Source of the DNA: Daldinia sp. FL1419
Lineage: Eukaryota; Ascomycota; Sordariomycetes; Xylariales; Hypoxylaceae
Length of the DNA: 64,000 nt
Direction: 5' to 3'
Assembly (NCBI GenBank): GCA_025201765.1
Contig: MU623388.1
Location: forward strand, 161,780-225,779
Below the pieces are notes generated by a model, which saw only the letters and a list, made by a program, of their open reading frames with translations, was not told the origin of the DNA and did no database searches. Positions 24,278-34,577 of this stretch are shown here, in pieces. Every line of letters begins with the position of its first letter. Positions within the stretch are counted from its first letter, which is position 1. Made by a program: the position numbers and the translations under genes.

Positions 24278-26068
24278 ATGAAGCAACGAGAGGAAGACGT
24301 AGAGTCCCAGGCTCAGTTACTTTCCAAGGAGAGTCAATCGCCATCGAGCGAGGAATTCGACTACGACGAACCCGAACACAGTCAACAGAACCGGTCATCG
24401 CACCGCAGACGTCGGATAGAACGAAATCCTTTATGGCGCCGCATCCAGTCGTTCGCGCTGCCTATCTGGGCGCCTTGTCGGAAATTCAGTCCCAAGTATT
24501 ACATCTTCGCCATAGTCGTTTCTCTGCTCATCACGCTATTCATCTTCAACCCCTATTCTCCGACGATACCTACCCAGCACCAGGAAGATGTCGACGTGTC
24601 TCCTACAACACCGACTACAACTGTTACGTCCTCTACAGAAATTACAAAGCCCACCAAGACCTCTGTTGCTCCGTACAAGCCACCGAAACTCGAGGCCAAC
24701 GACAAGTATTGTACCACATGGCCCGTAGGCGAAGATGGCCAGTATGAACCCAAGGGAGCCAGCCGAACCAATAAGATCAAGATAGACAGCATTGCTCCCA
24801 AGGGCGGCTGGAAGAAACCTGCAGGCATCAAGGTCATTGGTATGGTCTTTTACGGCCGTAAGAGATACGTTGACCTCTTGGATTGCTATCTCCAACAAAA
24901 TCTAGCGTCAAATGGCGGCTATTTTGACGAAGTCTGGTTCATGGCCCACACTAAGGAGAAAGACGACGTTGCTTGGATCGAAGATCTTGTCGAGAGGACT
25001 CCCGGGTATAAGATTGTTGGCAAAGGCAAATGTGAAGGCGAAAAGTATAAGTGCATGTGGACTTATGCCGTCGAGGATAAAACCATCTATGTAAAAATAG
25101 ATGACGATATTGTGAGTAAAACACCTACATCTAACAGGGTGATATGCAAAGACTGGAACGAGTCATTGACTGACCTAATCGCTTAGGTTTATATCCACCC
25201 CGATGCCATCCCTCAGCTCGTCCATACCCGCATCGCTCTGCCTCATCCATATGCCATCTCTTCGAATTTAGTCAACAGTCCTGTCACCGGAATGGAACAG
25301 TACCACTACGGTGCGATCCATCCTTTCCTCCCGGATCCGAGCAGCAAGCCTTCTTTCCACGCCGCCGAGACGTGGCGCACATCCGAGAAAAAGAAGTATC
25401 CTAAAGACCAACTGGTAGATGAATACAATATTATGGATATGGAACCGTCGTATCGCGGTCACCCCTGGCTTCTTATTTCCGACGACCACTATGACCTTCT
25501 AAAGACACCAATGGGTAAATACGACCAGAACCGCGGTTCCGACCCTATTGCGTTCGGCTTGGCATGGAAATCTTGGGGTATCGGTGCGCAACAGCAATAT
25601 TCGCTCCTTTACAATCTCGAGCAGAACAAGATGCAACGCTATTTCTTCGGCCGAAACATTCGGTACCCCGAAAATGCTCTGGGGCCCAATGCTTCCGCAG
25701 TGGTTCTCCCCAATGGGGATGGCCCCGGTGGCGAGCAGACGTATGATACCGGATACAACCGATACAATTTGAACTTTTGCGCCGTGTGGGGTTCCGATAT
25801 CAGGGACCAGCTGCCAATTGCCGACGATGACGAGCAAGATATCACTGCGGATATCCCTAGACGCATTGGACGGCCCTTTGTCATCGACACTCGCTCCGTA
25901 GTAGGCCACTTCAGCTTCTTCACTCAAAAAGACGGCATCAACAAGAGCGATCTCTTGGATCGATGGCGCGCATTTGCGAACGAGGCGGTATGCACCGCAA
26001 AGAACCAGAAGAAGCCATGGGATTTGATGTGTCCAGACTTCAAGGCCGAAGGCGGCATGGGACGGTAG
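24278..26068 (+). CDS. Type II membrane protein, putative glycosyltransferase
   Basis: Two exons, 24278-25111 and 25187-26068, give 571 aa. The layout is a charged cytosolic N-terminus with a basic cluster (HRRRRIERN), one membrane anchor at about residues 74-90, a Thr/Pro-rich stem (90-145) and a large lumenal domain. The domain begins with IKVIGMVFYGRKRYVDLLDCYLQQNL and contains VKIDDDIVYI at 272-281, resembling the DXD metal/nucleotide-sugar site of GT-A transferases. The intron falls directly after the DDD codons. I recognise it as a conserved filamentous-fungal protein of this type but cannot name the CAZy family; donor sugar and acceptor are unknown. Golgi location is inferred from the topology. 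Confidence 0.8.
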
Positions 26069-29000
26069 TAGGGGTCTCAACAAGAAATCAAACAAGAGAA
26101 ATCCAAAAAGAAGTTATATGAGAAAGGCGAGTGGTGGTAATATTTTCTCACCTAATGTTCCATGACATTTTGCGTGGCGTTCCTGGGTTCTTGCATACGA
26201 AACGAAGCCGGCCTACTTCTATCTAGAAACAGCGAGAGGGTTTAGCCGGTTGGTCGTCGTGAATGGAAATGGAATTGATGATGCATATGTTGCATTTAAG
26301 AGTTTTTAAAATGGCGGTTCTCATGAGAGGGCGGCGAGGCGTGGGATATCGCGGAATATTTGCGTGTATTGCATGTATTCCTCTTGTATTGCTTTTGTAT
26401 ATAGATGACTACCTAGGTGCCTACTGAGGAGATAGGTTAGGTCGTCTCATCACGCCGCGAACTAAATAACATAAAGTAAGACAACATTGTCAGAAATGAG
26501 CTTCTCGGACAAGCTCTTATAATAAAGTCCGGACGATCTAAAGTAGAATTGTATGATTGTTGTACGCGCGTCCCGAACCATCGGACCCCGTTCCTGAACC
26601 TTGTCCCGTTGATTTGCAGGGGTTCGATTTGGAGCTTACATGCGGATGCGGTGGCATGATAATTTTAACATTCGTATTTTGTCCTCAGCGAGTCGGGGGC
26701 ACGGTACGTGGTAATTAATAGGTACCTACCTACGCATGAACGCGGATTTGTAGGTAGGTGGTTATAAGATATACGCGTCCCGTGTGATTGCGAGAGGGTC
26801 CAAGCGGGTTTATGGATTACGTTTCTACGAATTGGGGAAGGGGCAGGGGGGGAGGGGACCTTAGTTTAGAGGTGCGTCTGGATTTTTTCATTTATATATT
26901 GCATACGGTTTGCTAGTATTTGCGAGGAGAGATGAGATGATGAGGTGAGGTGAGGTGAGACAAGATAGAAAAAACCTGGTGAGAATTTGCGGCGAGATAG
27001 GTAGGTAGGTAAAGCGGATTGGCTTATTGGAGGTAAGTAATTCGTAGATTATGGTAAGCGCGTAGATAGGGTAGGAAGGAAGGAAGGGGGTAGGAAAGGA
27101 AGAAAAAAAAAAGGAAAAAAAAGGAAAGAAGGAAGGAAGGAAGGAACCCACGATGCGGCTCCGGGGTGTGGGGTTTGTTACACAGGACCTCGGGACCAAG
27201 TTGGAAGCGACCCGCTATCAAGGTCGGCGAGATGCCGGATGGGGGTCCGAGATTGCGGATTGGGTAGGTCTTACGTTGCTCTGCATTAATTGATTGAACA
27301 TTTTCGACGCGGGTTTAAACCGGACGGGCGCGAGCCATGTTATTCGGGCATCGGGTTTGTTGCGATGAGGTTGGAATGTGAGTTTGTAGGGCTATGCCCA
27401 GAAGTGAGGCTCAAGTTAGCGTTGCGGTTAGGTAAGCGTTTATTTATATAGGTATATATATATATAATTGAGGTGGCATTGTGAGGGAAGGGGAAAAGGG
27501 ATATTTTAATAAGAGAGAGAGAATAGAAAAAAGAAAAAGAAGAAAAATATATGAAAAGGGAAAAAAGAAAAAAAGGGGGAAAAAAAAAGTTGACCTGAAT
27601 GGCAAAATGGTAAGTTATATGGCAGTTGCTAATTTGCTAAATGGTCCAAACATTGTCCCGATATATAGATGCTCCCTAAATCAAACCGCTCGACTAGATG
27701 GCATCCTAGATTGATGGTAGGTTTGTTCTTGCGGTATATATGTTTGCGCGCAGGAGCCTGTGCTTTGCGCTGCGGTACTTAGGTACCTAGGTAGGAAAAC
27801 CGCCCATGCGGCGCGTGTAGATAGTCGAGAGGTTGAGTTACACTGTCTGGGTCCGTGGGGGAGATGTAATTAGGGATCTGAAAGTCTGGCATTGCGTTAA
27901 AGTCGAACGATACGAAAATCAAAGGGCTCTGCGGGCTCTCGTGTCTTTCTTGCCAATACTTTCCACGCCCGCGTCTTCTATACTGCGTCGGAACAAGGTA
28001 GCTAGAAGTGTGGTGGTTTTTGATCTATGCACCAGTTACCTCTGTAATATCGTATATTTGCGGAATTAAAATACAAGAGTGTCCCGTCCGAACAATCCCG
28101 ATGTAAAGTAAAAGAGGCTTGTGTTTTGAGTTGTATTTCCACCACTCGACGTATTGTAATGCTGCTAGAATTAGGTTCGCACCACAGCCCCTTTTCGCGG
28201 TGCAAGTTGTAAACGATGGCGCAAATTATGTATACTCTCCACCATAACAGTGTTAGGGTTAGGTAATGATGATAATATTCGCGGTAAAGGTCCTAGTAAC
28301 GAGGGTGCGCAAAATACCACCCCTTTTTGAGACGAAAATATAATATCGCTCGGTGTAAAATGCTTGTTATTTTCTCGTAACATCGTATCAACTCACCGAA
28401 ACTAGCTCTCGCCGACGAACTAGTTTAATAATACAGAACCTCCTAGATATGGCAGAGTTAACATCTATCCTCCTCCACCCCTATAGTTAATTTCTCTACT
28501 ATATCTTGTGGGTTCCTGGACTGGTCGGAGGGATGACTTCTACGCTTCATAACTGAGGATACCCTATGCCCGTATAAACTCAATCAGCGAAAGGATCTCC
28601 GGCACACGGCGATCCCGAATATGTCTCGAGCAGACCGAGTTATTGTGGTGATATTCCAAGGAAGGCGACGCCGTTCGAAAATCGGCATAGCTGATGCACA
28701 CGAAGCGCCGTCCGTGAGTCGCAAAAGACCGGAGGGATAAAGGGGAAGGAGGCTAAAGATTTACTGTAGCTTGGATGGCATGGATTCTATGTTGCAATGC
28801 TATTAGGAAGATAGCCTCCTATAGCCTATACATCTACATGCCTACATACCTAGTTACATATAATGCTAGCGTATTCTATCACCATCGCTTCATACCCCCC
28901 CTCGAATGGTCTCTATATAGAATTAGAGGCAATGACTAGGTAGATAGCCATAATGGGTACGATTTAACACTTAATTCCTGTGCCGTGTAGCTATGCCGAG

Positions 29001-29310
29001 CTTTAATTGCCGTAGTTAATATGAAGTCATCCGACCTATGATATAGGACTTATCAGCAAGTTTCTGAAGCTCTTGCTATGATTAATTATATCAAGCTGGG
29101 CACTGGCTTCTTCAATACACTGGTTACTTTTATATTCAAACTTTTAATCCGAACTGGCCCAGGACGAGGTTCTCAATCAACCAGCTGTTAACATCGTGGG
29201 ACGGTATAAGGGGAGCGTCGAAGATTGGTATATTACTGCATATTTTCTAATTTGACCTCTCGAAACTTAAGGAGGTCCGGGTGTAGTTTAGAATACCACA
29301 ACGCGCCCCC
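26069..29310. other. Gene-poor region, 3.2 kb, purine-rich low-complexity tracts
   Basis: No gene is supported. Contains purine-only tracts (27072-27148 and about 27481-27590), a short (TA)n at about 27450-27466, and TAGGTACCTAG motifs at about 26411, 26721 and 27780. Open frames here arise from low complexity. Confidence 0.5.
27072..27148 (+). repeat. (GGAA)n / A-rich purine tract
   Basis: An almost pure purine strand of about 75 nt with GGAA tetramers at both ends and A-runs in the middle; the opposite strand is pure pyrimidine. Confidence 0.8.
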
Positions 29311-29533
29311 CGGAGCTCATCCCAGTCAGCTCTCGTGAAAGGGGGTCTTGGATGGCCCTCCGGGGCTGTGGGCCACGTTGCTTCTGCGGCCTTCTCGAGG
29401 AGAGGCCAGGGCATGCCGAAGACGTCGTCTAGCCCGTGGTGGGTTTTGTATCCGAGGATCTAGTGGCCATGCGGAAGAGGGCTACGTGGATTACACGCAG
29501 ACCCTGCTCTGACTCTGGTTTTTTGGTCGCCAT
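29311..29533 (-). pseudogene. 5' fragment of a fungal sulfotransferase-like gene
   Basis: From the ATG at 29533 the minus strand reads GLRVIHVALFRMAT, then a small deletion and frame change at about 29458-29465, then ILGYKTHHGLDDVFGMPWPLLEKAAEATWP and RPPFTRADWDEL to about 29311. This is the N-terminal part of the fungal sulfotransferase-like family (P-loop region, then the K-T-H-H-G and F-T-R-A-D-W-D motifs). The residues normally between RMAT and ILGY (about seven) are missing. After 29311 the similarity stops, so most of the protein, including the later catalytic part, is absent. It is a relic, not a working gene. Confidence 0.72.
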
Positions 29534-30181
29534 GGTCGGTGTTGAGCTCGTCGAGAATAAAATTCAGCAGCGGAACAACTTAGAAGACGCTGTATTTTGG
29601 GCGGCCAGTTGGGTCATTGTCTATTTAAAGAATTTAGACATGATGAAAGGGGTTGCCCATGACAACGCTGTCTGATTATATGTGAGGGAGCTGAAACCTA
29701 GGAATATACACCTATCTATATCGCTACACCCACCCCCTAGATCCATGTTCTGCAAGGCGTTTCTCTAAAAATACCATATACGCACACAAGCAACCCAACG
29801 ATGTATTCTCGTGTACCTCCCCAGCCAACAAGGTCGAACTAGCGCGGCGCAGGATTTGGGGGCGGAGGCGGGGGACAAACGAAGCAAGGACGCCTAGCCG
29901 CGAGCCTGTCTAACGTTGCATTGTACCTACGGCCAAGGATTGCTTCATATGCTGGACTGTCTAGATCGCCAAGGCCTTGTGCCGTTGGCAACGGGCCGTT
30001 GTCTTAGCGCCTGTGAAGGAGCGTATAACTTAGAAGGTGTCTATGGTTCGCGTGGTTCTCCCGATATTCATGAGGGTACGGTAGCGGATAGCTTCATTTT
30101 GGAATAAAATACTACATTTTGGCAATGTATCCGTGGAGAGTAGATATGTACGAGTTTGGGACTGTCACTTATCAGAAAGTG
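29534..30181. other. Spacer between sulfotransferase and P450 relics
   Basis: Short frames only. The part next to 30182 may be the decayed C-terminal tail of the minus-strand P450 relic, since the frame after its stop still reads ISDSPKLVHI. The remainder, including a 63-codon plus-strand frame at 29916-30107, is not recognised. Confidence 0.4.
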
Positions 30182-30518
30182 CTAGTTGAGCAGCATATGC
30201 GCTACAAAAAGCTTCATCTCGTTTACCGCGAAGAAACGCCCGGGGCACGCGTGCTTGCTGATTCCGAAGCTGAGGAGGCCGTCGTCAAGCGTCACGGCTG
30301 ACTTGTCATTCCGCGGCCCGCTTTTACTTATCGCCTTCTCTTCTGTGCTGATAGTTCTGTTTTTAAGGCTCGGAGTGTTGTGTAGATTCTCAGGGTCTGC
30401 AAAGCGGAATGGCTTGTCACGGTGTAGTTCGGGGTGGATGTCCGCATCATGATGTACTCCTTCTGGAGGAGCCGCAAGGACGGTCCCGTGGGGGACGTGC
30501 AGTTTACCGTCTAAGGCC
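30182..30518 (-). pseudogene. C-terminal relic of a cytochrome P450 with intact heme loop
   Basis: The minus strand is open for about 110 codons from about 30515 down to a TAG at 30184-30182. It reads LDGKLHVPHGTVLAAPPEGVHHDADIH, KPFRFADPEN, then LLSFGISKHACPGRFFAVNEMKLFVAHMLLN. This is the P450 C-terminal region: the beta-strand before the meander, the K/R-F-RF segment, and a perfect heme-binding loop FxxxKHACPG with the cysteine codon at 30247-30245. The expected tyrosine after MLLN is replaced by TAG. A stop sits just upstream of 30515, and the I-helix and ExxR regions are absent because the plus-strand P450 relic begins there. The loop type (GKHACPGRFFA) is that of CYP68-like fungal P450s and differs from the plus-strand relic's family. 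Confidence 0.82.
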
Positions 30519-31870
30519 CAATTTACTCAGATTTGTAGCTTGCCTAAGATTCCCTTCCTAACCAAATACCTGATACCCCTTACGCAAAATCTGGACATAC
30601 TATCTACAGAGGGACAGACATGGAAGACCTGGCGCCAAAGGTTGAACCCCTGCTTTAGCCAGCGAAATATCACCACCTTACTTCCTGATCTTGTCGACAA
30701 AGTCTTGGTTCTTGTGAATAGATTAAAGGAGGCATGCAGTAGTAACGGAGAGTGGGGACCAGTTCTTCAACTTGAGGAGACTGTAAGTCCAATTTTCACC
30801 GTATCATGACAATATTTGGTTGTTTTTTTTCTTTTTCACTTAAGCAAAACAGGGATTTGAAGCTCAATGAACAATCCATAGATAGCGGGAGCCATCTCAA
30901 GAATACTTTTCTCGAGCAAATGTGGTTCATGGGCATGATGAACCAGCCGATTCGTGGATTCCTTTTCGGCATGTTACCTTGGCATAAAGCCAGAGTCACC
31001 CGCAACAACAAGATAATTAACGATTTTCTAGAGCCGCAGATGCGAATAATATTTAGCCAGGAGAAGGAAGCCCGGAGTAACCAAGCGCTAACCATAGTAG
31101 ATGCCGCGGTCGAGTCTCTACCCATAAATAAGTCTAAGCCAGATCCCGACTTTATGGCAGGACTTGTCAGCAATCTTAAGTCGTTTATTTTTGCGGGACA
31201 CGATACGATCGCTTCAACTATACCTATGTTTTATGGTAAAGTGCTTACAAGATAATCCCGACTGTCTTCCTAAGCTACGCGACGAGCACGACCCAATACT
31301 TGGGTTGAAAGTTGATGACGCTCCGGATATCCTGCGCAAATCCCCCCATATCCTCAACTCCTTTGGCTGCACCCTAGCTGTGATAAAAGAGGCCTTGTGG
31401 CTGTATCTCCTTGCATCCACGATGCGTGAAGGTGCTGCGGGCTTCTACTTGACAACGACTGACTCGGACGTTCAATGGCCGACTGAGGGAAGAGGTATCT
31501 GGCTGTCAGCTTATGGGTTATATACCGATCTAAGGTACTGTGATAAACCAGATGATTTTATGCCAGAACGCTGGCTTTCTCCTAGGGGCCACAAGGCAAC
31601 ACCCCATCACATTGTAAACGGTCAGCGGCTATATCCAGTCGGGGACGGTGCTGTAAGTATTATTTCATGGTTATTTCAAGTTTCCTTCCTCGCGTCATAT
31701 CGCGTGAAGCTTTACATGTCCCCATAACCCCTATTAAAACGTGGGATACCTATATGAATGAGTTAGGTAGAAACTAACCAACTTGATTTACCCCCTTCAG
31801 GTGCACCCAAAAGATAGCATATCCATACATGTTCGGCTTAGGCAGCATAAAATATCTATAACGAAGCTTG
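30510..31870 (+). pseudogene. Cytochrome P450 relic (N-terminal to meander regions)
   Basis: Recognisable blocks in order: SLPKIPFLTKYLIPLT and TEGQTWKTWRQRLNPCFS (B-C region, 30537-30660); an N-P-I-R-G-F-L-F-G-like segment and PWHKARVTRNNKII (30930-31020); I-helix KSFIFAGHDTIAST (to about 31225); a frameshift; CLQDNPDCLPKLRDEHDPILG; KEALWLYLLA at about 31388; and DDFMPERWLSP. Lesions: the N-terminal anchor is missing, about 25 residues after LQLEE are missing, a frameshift breaks the I-helix at about 31226-31240, the ExxR arginine is Trp (TGG), and no heme-binding cysteine loop can be read after 31650, where stops accumulate. An intron-like GTAAGT at 31652 may be original. It cannot make an active P450. 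Confidence 0.85.
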
Positions 31871-32976
31871 AGTGATGCTACCGGACGTATGACTGGTTTT
31901 GTAATGTTATAAAAATGACGAAACCGAAATACTAGTCGGCGCTTTGATCTTCACACCTTATAGATTCTTATAACTAAGCGACAGCCTCCTATATATCAAT
32001 CTACACTTGCCTTTGAGAGCAGCTGAGGGCTCCTTTTGATTGATTTATTACTTAAATTGATACCACTTTCAATAAAGCATGATAAATATTAAGATACCTC
32101 TTGGATACAAAGTCATACCAGAACTTGATATATACCTACTTAAGTAATTACTTTATTCGAATTATCACTAATAGCCCCACAATTTCGACTTACAAGTTAC
32201 TTGGATAACATACGAAGACATCTTATAATACGTAACATAAACAAATTCACTTAATATAAGAGACATTTGCAATTATATCGCCAAGACTATCATTAACTCA
32301 ATAAATCCACTTTTCAATTGCAACATAGAATATAATAACGAATTGGGTTATAAGTTAACCTTAAGCTATCGTACTGCGGGTACTCGAGCTCGGATCTTCA
32401 TTAAGCACTAGCATAAAAATAAACTCTTCTTAAATATTTTGTTACAATGTAGTCTTTAATTGGAAAGAGCAAACAACTCGATTAGGTACCAGATTTCAGG
32501 AAGTGACATACTAAAAGTAATACTGCTTGCCAATTCCCCAACAGCAACAACCCCCAGAAAGGTAGCCTACAAGGTATTTCCTGGTTCCTTCCCATCTGCA
32601 AAAGCTAGTTGCCTTACTCATACTGACAATTAAAGTAGAAACACCCTGCCACGTGACCGCGCGTTTCCAAGTACCTGTTTCCCGAAAAGTATCAGGAAGT
32701 ATCCATTCACAGAAATTCACAGTCCTTCTCGCCATAGACGATAGTTACATCCTTCCTTAATTGGTTTTTTTTTTTTTCGATTCCAACCCTCTCTTAATTT
32801 CTTACCTTAACTCCAAGACCTACGAATTTCCTTCTTTTCCATCTACACAAACCACCCTCTTCCAGCATAACACGTACCAACTGGTGCCACTAGTCTTTCT
32901 CATATCACCACAACGTATACATATCACCTAGTTATAGCAAATCTCTTTTCCAAGACTTACTTACTCTCATACCATC
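31871..32976. other. AT-rich island and upstream region of next gene
   Basis: About 31900-32450 is conspicuously AT-rich with many TA dinucleotides and stops in every frame; this could be decayed repeat or gene DNA. From about 32740 a T-run and pyrimidine-rich sequence lead into the start at 32977. No gene is supported. Confidence 0.5.
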
Positions 32977-33611
32977 ATGTCTACCACTACCAAGTCCGCC
33001 GCTGATGGCGCCGCCGAAAAGCTCACGCTGAGCCAGCGCGAGATTGAAGTCATGGCTATGGCGTTCATGTGCATCAGCGACATCAAGGACGGTATGCCCC
33101 AGGTAAGAAAGACCTTCTTCCACCCCATGAAAACCCGGCGCACTCTATTTTACCATCTATCCTTCGTGATATGTATCACATCTCCTATATTCGTTAATCG
33201 TGATTCTTGCGCTCAAGACTAAGCCAACCGACATTATATGCCTGCCTCATATCACATTTCAAATATTTATAAAGGCTTGAAACACTGACCGCATGGCACT
33301 CGTAGGTGGATGCTAGGAAGCTCGCCAAGATCGGCCGCTACGCCAGCGCTGACTCTGCTCGACACATCTGGCGACCCATCCAGAAGAAGCTCATAGCTCA
33401 CACCAGCAGCGAAGACGACGCTTCCCCCTTCCCGGCCACTCCTTCCACCAAGGGTAAAGGCAGTCCCAAGAAACGCAAGACCGCCAACGGCGAGGGTACC
33501 GACGAAACTCCCACCAAGAAACCCCGTCGCGGAAAGAACGCCAAAGCCGCACCAAAGAAGGAGGAGACCGATGAGGAACCTGGCGAGGAACTGGCCGATG
33601 GCGAAGCTTAA
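32977..33611 (+). CDS. Small Myb/homeodomain-like protein with basic tail
   Basis: Two exons, 32977-33102 and 33306-33611, give 143 aa; the intron (203 nt) is the longest in the window. Residues about 15-75 (LTLSQREIEVMAMAFMCI, VDARKLAKIGRYASADSARHIWRPIQKKL) form three predicted helices in the manner of the small fungal Myb_DNA-bind_8-like / NSSPAD-type domain, with a conserved IxRY-type turn before the third helix. The tail alternates lysine-rich and acidic stretches (SPKKRKTANG, KKPRRGKNAK, KKEETDEE) and looks disordered and nuclear. Binding to DNA or chromatin is inferred; no target can be named. Pyrimidine-rich DNA and a T-run precede the start. Confidence 0.78.
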
Positions 33612-34466
33612 GTATGCTATTAGGGACTGAATTCTTAATTCTATCCAGTCCTTCATTTCTGTCGTCTAGAGACTTGATATCAGCAACAGTCTCTATTGAA
33701 GTTTCGGCCTAATCTACGGAAGGAATTACGTTTCAGCTGGGATATTGAAGAAAGGGGAAATTCGAAATCGAAATTATGTGGCATTAGCTGGAGGCGATTT
33801 ACAGTAACCACTACAGTTTGCATTAGGATGTGCGGGACAATCCTGCTGAATATGCTTTGAGTTTGCAGTAACTTGCGTTGAGATTAGTAGCATCTTCAAT
33901 AGTTCTTCTCCGATCAATGATATTCGCGTACCACTTACAATATGAAATTTGATACTGCCAATTGGTGAAATTAACAAAAGGTTAGTTAGTTGCCCTTATC
34001 CCTCAGCTATGCCTTTTAGGTAGTAAGAGTTCAGTGTGGTCACCCCATATGATAAGTAGACTAATAGTTGGGGCTCAAAAAGTAAAAACTGGTTGGCTCC
34101 AAATATAGAGTAAAGGGTTAAGGTATTATATTGGCAAAAGACAACTGAGGTAATAGGTTTCGACTTGGAGCGCATAATCAAATCTCTTGCAATTAACCTG
34201 TTTTGAGAAGAGAAAATATTTAAAAAGCAGGCACTGATGTCAAGCACGGACCGCACCCAAAGTACAGAATTACATAGAATTATGATTAGTGCACGTATGC
34301 GTGCATTAGCGACGAAGTTAAATTTACATATGAACACCATAAAATAATGCACGATAGTATAGACATTGCACGCATTGCATTTTCAGAACCGAAGTGCAAA
34401 ACAAAAACCGGCACACCCCGTCCCTTCAATAAGGGAAAAAAAAAAAGAAGGAATGGAATAAAAACC
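33612..34466. other. Intergenic region, AT-rich
   Basis: No supported gene. A 118-codon minus frame at 33996-34352 is hydrophobic only because the DNA is AT-rich and shows no family motif. Confidence 0.5.
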
Positions 34467-34471
34467 AAAAA
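34467..34471 (-). terminator. RNA polymerase III T5 terminator
   Basis: Five T on the minus strand begin four bases past the tRNA 3' end; another T5 run follows at 34457-34464. This is the usual Pol III stop signal. Confidence 0.8.
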
Positions 34472-34474
34472 GAT

Positions 34475-34577
34475 GGGCTCAACCGGGAATTGAACCCGGG
34501 ACCTCTCGCATCTGCGCTTGGAAGCGTAGGGACTTCGGTGGCCCGAAGCGAGAATCATACGACTAGACCATTGAGCC
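34475..34577 (-). tRNA. tRNA-Pro (CGG) with 31-nt intron
   Basis: The minus strand folds into a complete cloverleaf: acceptor stem GGCTCAA / TTGAGCC with discriminator C, D arm, anticodon stem CTCGC / GCGAG, loop TTCGGGT and T arm CCCGG-TTCAATT-CCCGG (T-loop). The anticodon CGG is at 34545-34543. A 31-nt intron (34541-34511) sits between positions 37 and 38, the canonical place for nuclear tRNA introns, and its CCGAAG can pair with the anticodon loop as expected for the splicing fold. Mature length is 72 nt before CCA addition. Confidence 0.95.

Noticed and set aside
29311..31870. Active biosynthetic gene cluster
   Set aside because: All three genes carry inactivating lesions and no backbone synthase is present.
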